Part shown: piece after piece, positions 40,910 through 42,954 of the stretch
Position numbering within the stretch: the stretch's first letter is position 1
Layout of the letters: every line of letters begins with the position of its first letter
Source: Candidatus Rhodoferax randersensis
Lineage (GTDB): Bacteria; Pseudomonadota; Gammaproteobacteria; Burkholderiales; Burkholderiaceae_C
NCBI GenBank assembly: GCA_016718155.1
Contig: JADKEH010000024.1
Coordinates: forward strand, 1-42,954
DNA: 42,954 bases
Reading direction: 5' to 3'
Program-made: the position numbers and the translations under genes
The notes under the pieces: generated by a model
Database searches by the model: none
The model's input: the letters and a program-made list of their open reading frames with translations, nothing else
What the model was told of the DNA's origin: nothing

Positions 40910-42028
40910 ATGAAACAATCTCACATGGCTTTCCTGGTTTTTCTGACACTCCTGGTGTCGCTGCTTTCCGCAGCGCCACTGATCCGGCTGGCGCCCAAGC
41001 ATGCCGGCTACTACGGCTATGCCAAGTTGCAGCGCTTTCATTCCGGCGATGTGCCACGACTGGGCGGGATCAACGTGTTCCTGGGGTTGGCGGTTGGGTG
41101 GGGCTATGCCGCGCTGGCCACCAACTGGGGTAGCACGCTGAACGTGCAGGTAAATTGGTCAACCGTCTGGCCCTGGTTTCTGGTGGCGTTGCCGGCGCTG
41201 GCGGCCGGCGTGTACGAGGACGTGACCCAGCGTGTGTCAGTGCTCACCCGCCTGGCGCTCACGGCGGTCTCGGCCTCGCTGGCTTGCGGCTTGCTGGGCG
41301 CAAGTGTCAGTCGTCTGGGTGTGCCCATGCTCGACCAGTGGCTGTTGACCATGCCATGGGTCGGTATCGCACTGGCTTTCCTGGCGGTGTGTGGTCTGCC
41401 ACACAGCTTCAACATCATTGACGGCTACAACGGGCTGGCCGCCATTGTGGCCATCATGGCGTGCCTGGCCATTGCTTACGTTGCCCTGATGATGGGCGAC
41501 CGCGAACTGGCCGCCATGGTGATCTGCCTGGCCGGCGCCACGGGCGGTTTCCTGTTCTGGAACTACCCGCGTGGCCTGCTGTTTGCCGGGGACGGGGGCG
41601 CCTACCTTTGGGGCGTGGTGGTGGCGTTGGCCAGTATCCTGTTGGTGCAGCGGCATGCGCTGGTGTCGCCCTGGTTTCCGATGCTGTTGCTGATCTACCC
41701 GGTGTGGGAAACCATCTTCTCGATCTACCGTAAGGTCGCGCGCGGCGGCTCGCCCGGCGTGGCCGATACCCTGCATTTCCATCAACTCATTTACCGCCGC
41801 ATCGTGCGCGGAGTGTTTCACGACGATGCCGCGCGGCGTATGCTGATGCGCAACAACAAGACCTCGCCCTACCTGTGGGGCTTTACATCATTGACGGTGG
41901 CGCCAGCGGTCCTGTTCTGGAACAACACGCCGGTGCTGATGCTGTTCTGCGCCATGTTTGTGGCGTCGTATCTGGCCGGTTACTTCATGATCGTGCGTTT
42001 CAAAGTGCCGCACTGGCTGCGCCGCTGA
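40910..42028 (+). CDS. WecA/MraY-like polyprenyl-phosphate sugar-1-phosphate transferase
   Basis: Membrane enzyme (372 residues, about 10 spans) that moves a HexNAc-1-phosphate from UDP-sugar to undecaprenyl phosphate. Family motifs: PRLGG (about 45), GVYEDVTQRVS (about 103, usual GxxDD; the second acidic pair is E-D here), FNIIDGYNGLA (about 167), FAGDGGAYLWG (about 225) and the HFHQLIYRR cytoplasmic loop (about 287, HxH). The donor sugar is not known. It follows the GT2 gene by 63 bases; together they suggest the start of a polysaccharide or glycosylation pathway attached to the secretion cluster. Confidence 0.88.
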   Translation: MKQSHMAFLVFLTLLVSLLSAAPLIRLAPKHAGYYGYAKLQRFHSGDVPRLGGINVFLGLAVGWGYAALATNWGSTLNVQVNWSTVWPWFLVALPALAAGVYEDVTQRVSVLTRLALTAVSASLACGLLGASVSRLGVPMLDQWLLTMPWVGIALAFLAVCGLPHSFNIIDGYNGLAAIVAIMACLAIAYVALMMGDRELAAMVICLAGATGGFLFWNYPRGLLFAGDGGAYLWGVVVALASILLVQRHALVSPWFPMLLLIYPVWETIFSIYRKVARGGSPGVADTLHFHQLIYRRIVRGVFHDDAARRMLMRNNKTSPYLWGFTSLTVAPAVLFWNNTPVLMLFCAMFVASYLAGYFMIVRFKVPHWLRR

Positions 42029-42110
42029 GCTTGTCGCTGGCCTGGCCGAAACGGCGTTGGCGCCGGATGCGGCACAATTTGCGGGTTACGACCACTGATC
42101 GCTGCCCGCC

Positions 42111-42954
42111 ATGACCCTACCCCTGACCATTGCCCCGCGCGACAAGGCCGAAATCCTGGCGCAGGCCCTGCCCTACATCCGCAAGTTCCATGGCAAGACC
42201 ATGGTCATCAAGTACGGCGGTAATGCGATGACCGACCCCGAACTGCAGGCCGATTTTGCCGAGGACGTGGTGCTGCTCAAACTGGTCGGCATCAACCCCG
42301 TAGTGGTGCACGGCGGTGGGCCGCAGATCGAGACCGCGCTCAACCGCCTGGGCAAAAAGGGTGAATTCATCCAGGGCATGCGGGTGACCGACGACGAGAC
42401 CATGGAAGTGGTCGAGTGGGTGCTGGCGGGGCAGGTACAGCAGGACATTGTGGGCCTGATCAACCAGGCCGGTGGCAAGGCGGTCGGCTTGACCGGCCGC
42501 GACGGCGGCATGATTCGCGCCCAAAAGCTCAAGATGCTGGACAACGCCGACCCCAACATCGAGCACGATGTGGGCCTGGTGGGCGACATCGTCAGCATCG
42601 ATCCCAGCGTGGTCAAGGCGCTGCAGGACGACGCCTTCATCCCTGTCATCAGCCCGATCGGTTTTGGCGAAGACAACGAAAGCTACAACATCAACGCCGA
42701 CGTGGTGGCCGCCAAGCTGGCCACCGTGCTCAAGGCCGAGAAACTGATCATGCTGACCAATATCAGCGGCGTGCTGGACAAGTCCGGCACGCTGCTGACC
42801 GATCTAACGGCACGGCGTATCGACGAGCTGTTCGCCGATGGCACCATCTCCGGCGGTATGCTGCCCAAGATTGCCGGCGCGCTGGATGCGGCCAAGAGCG
42901 GCGTCAATTCCGTGCACATCATCGACGGCCGCGTGCCGCATGTGTTGTTGCTCG
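42111..42954 (+). CDS. argB: Acetylglutamate kinase (5' part)
   Basis: Second step of arginine synthesis: phosphorylates N-acetylglutamate. The window ends inside the gene after 281 codons. Motifs visible: VIKYGGNAM (about 32, nucleotide site), VVVHGGGPQIE (about 65), GLTGRDGGM (about 127), NINADVVAAKLA (about 188) and the C-terminal TISGGMLPKI (about 247). The full family length is about 295-300 residues, so only a few residues are missing. ATG 42111 begins MTLPLTIAPRDKAEI. No ARG box can be picked out in the 82-base upstream gap. Confidence 0.96.
   Translation, partial: MTLPLTIAPRDKAEILAQALPYIRKFHGKTMVIKYGGNAMTDPELQADFAEDVVLLKLVGINPVVVHGGGPQIETALNRLGKKGEFIQGMRVTDDETMEVVEWVLAGQVQQDIVGLINQAGGKAVGLTGRDGGMIRAQKLKMLDNADPNIEHDVGLVGDIVSIDPSVVKALQDDAFIPVISPIGFGEDNESYNINADVVAAKLATVLKAEKLIMLTNISGVLDKSGTLLTDLTARRIDELFADGTISGGMLPKIAGALDAAKSGVNSVHIIDGRVPHVLLL

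Noticed and set aside
1..42954. CRISPR array or prophage
   Set aside because: No regularly spaced repeats with unique spacers and no cluster of phage structural or integrase genes were seen.

Overview
The window is GC-rich DNA from a betaproteobacterium, most likely a Burkholderiales member of the Comamonadaceae (Rhodoferax/Polaromonas-like). This is judged from the appearance of HemE, PriA, Rep, DsbD, HtpG and ArgB, from codon use dominated by G/C in third positions, and from a homogentisate-type aromatic catabolism cluster. It looks chromosomal: most genes are housekeeping, with small accessory islets between them.

Layout. 1-4536: tail of a cytochrome c5-like gene, a degenerate ApbE-like protein, a three-domain aminopeptidase P and a creatininase-family amidohydrolase, separated by short palindromic dispersed repeats. 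4551-4938: a MITE-like non-autonomous element with about 25-bp terminal inverted repeats and a 9-bp direct flank repeat. 5017-9161 (minus strand): very small ORFs behind a terminator/attenuator-like hairpin, a possible DNA-binding protein, a DUF2804 protein and a B12-binding radical SAM protein. 9176-9964: a relic of a type I methylase gene beside a toxin-antitoxin pair. 10149-17604: AlaX, DUF167, DsbD, a CoA-binding protein, HemE and PriA; the HemE-PriA gap carries DnaA-box matches and a 20-bp inverted repeat. 17616-24587: AEC transporter, Rep helicase, outer-membrane phospholipase A, an orphan ABC ATPase, and a GGDEF protein with a C-terminal hemerythrin domain. 24621-26169: an XRE regulator plus a nucleotidyltransferase-like gene, bracketed by exact 64-bp copies of the 3' end of maiA. 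26114-30338: maiA, a frameshifted fahA, a VOC protein, a LysR regulator and a GNAT acetyltransferase. 30351-32357: htpG with a sigma-32-type promoter.

32725-42028 is the most unusual part. A small DUF6447-like gene is followed by a gene whose product looks like the N-terminal half of TnpB without its RuvC nuclease. That gene is translationally coupled (ATGA overlap) to a type I secretion cluster: two different PrtD-type ABC exporters, an HlyD-type adaptor and a TolC-type outer membrane factor. Two glycan genes follow (a GT2 glycosyltransferase and a WecA-like phosphoglycosyltransferase). A 14-bp perfect inverted repeat overlaps the start codon of the TnpB-like gene and encloses a -10-like hexamer, which suggests autoregulation and a leaderless or near-leaderless message. 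No exported substrate gene is visible. The window ends inside argB.

The two best candidates for something undescribed are the nuclease-less TnpB-like protein at the head of the secretion operon and the XRE/nucleotidyltransferase islet inserted at the 3' end of maiA. All family assignments are pattern recognition from the translated sequence; no database search was run.
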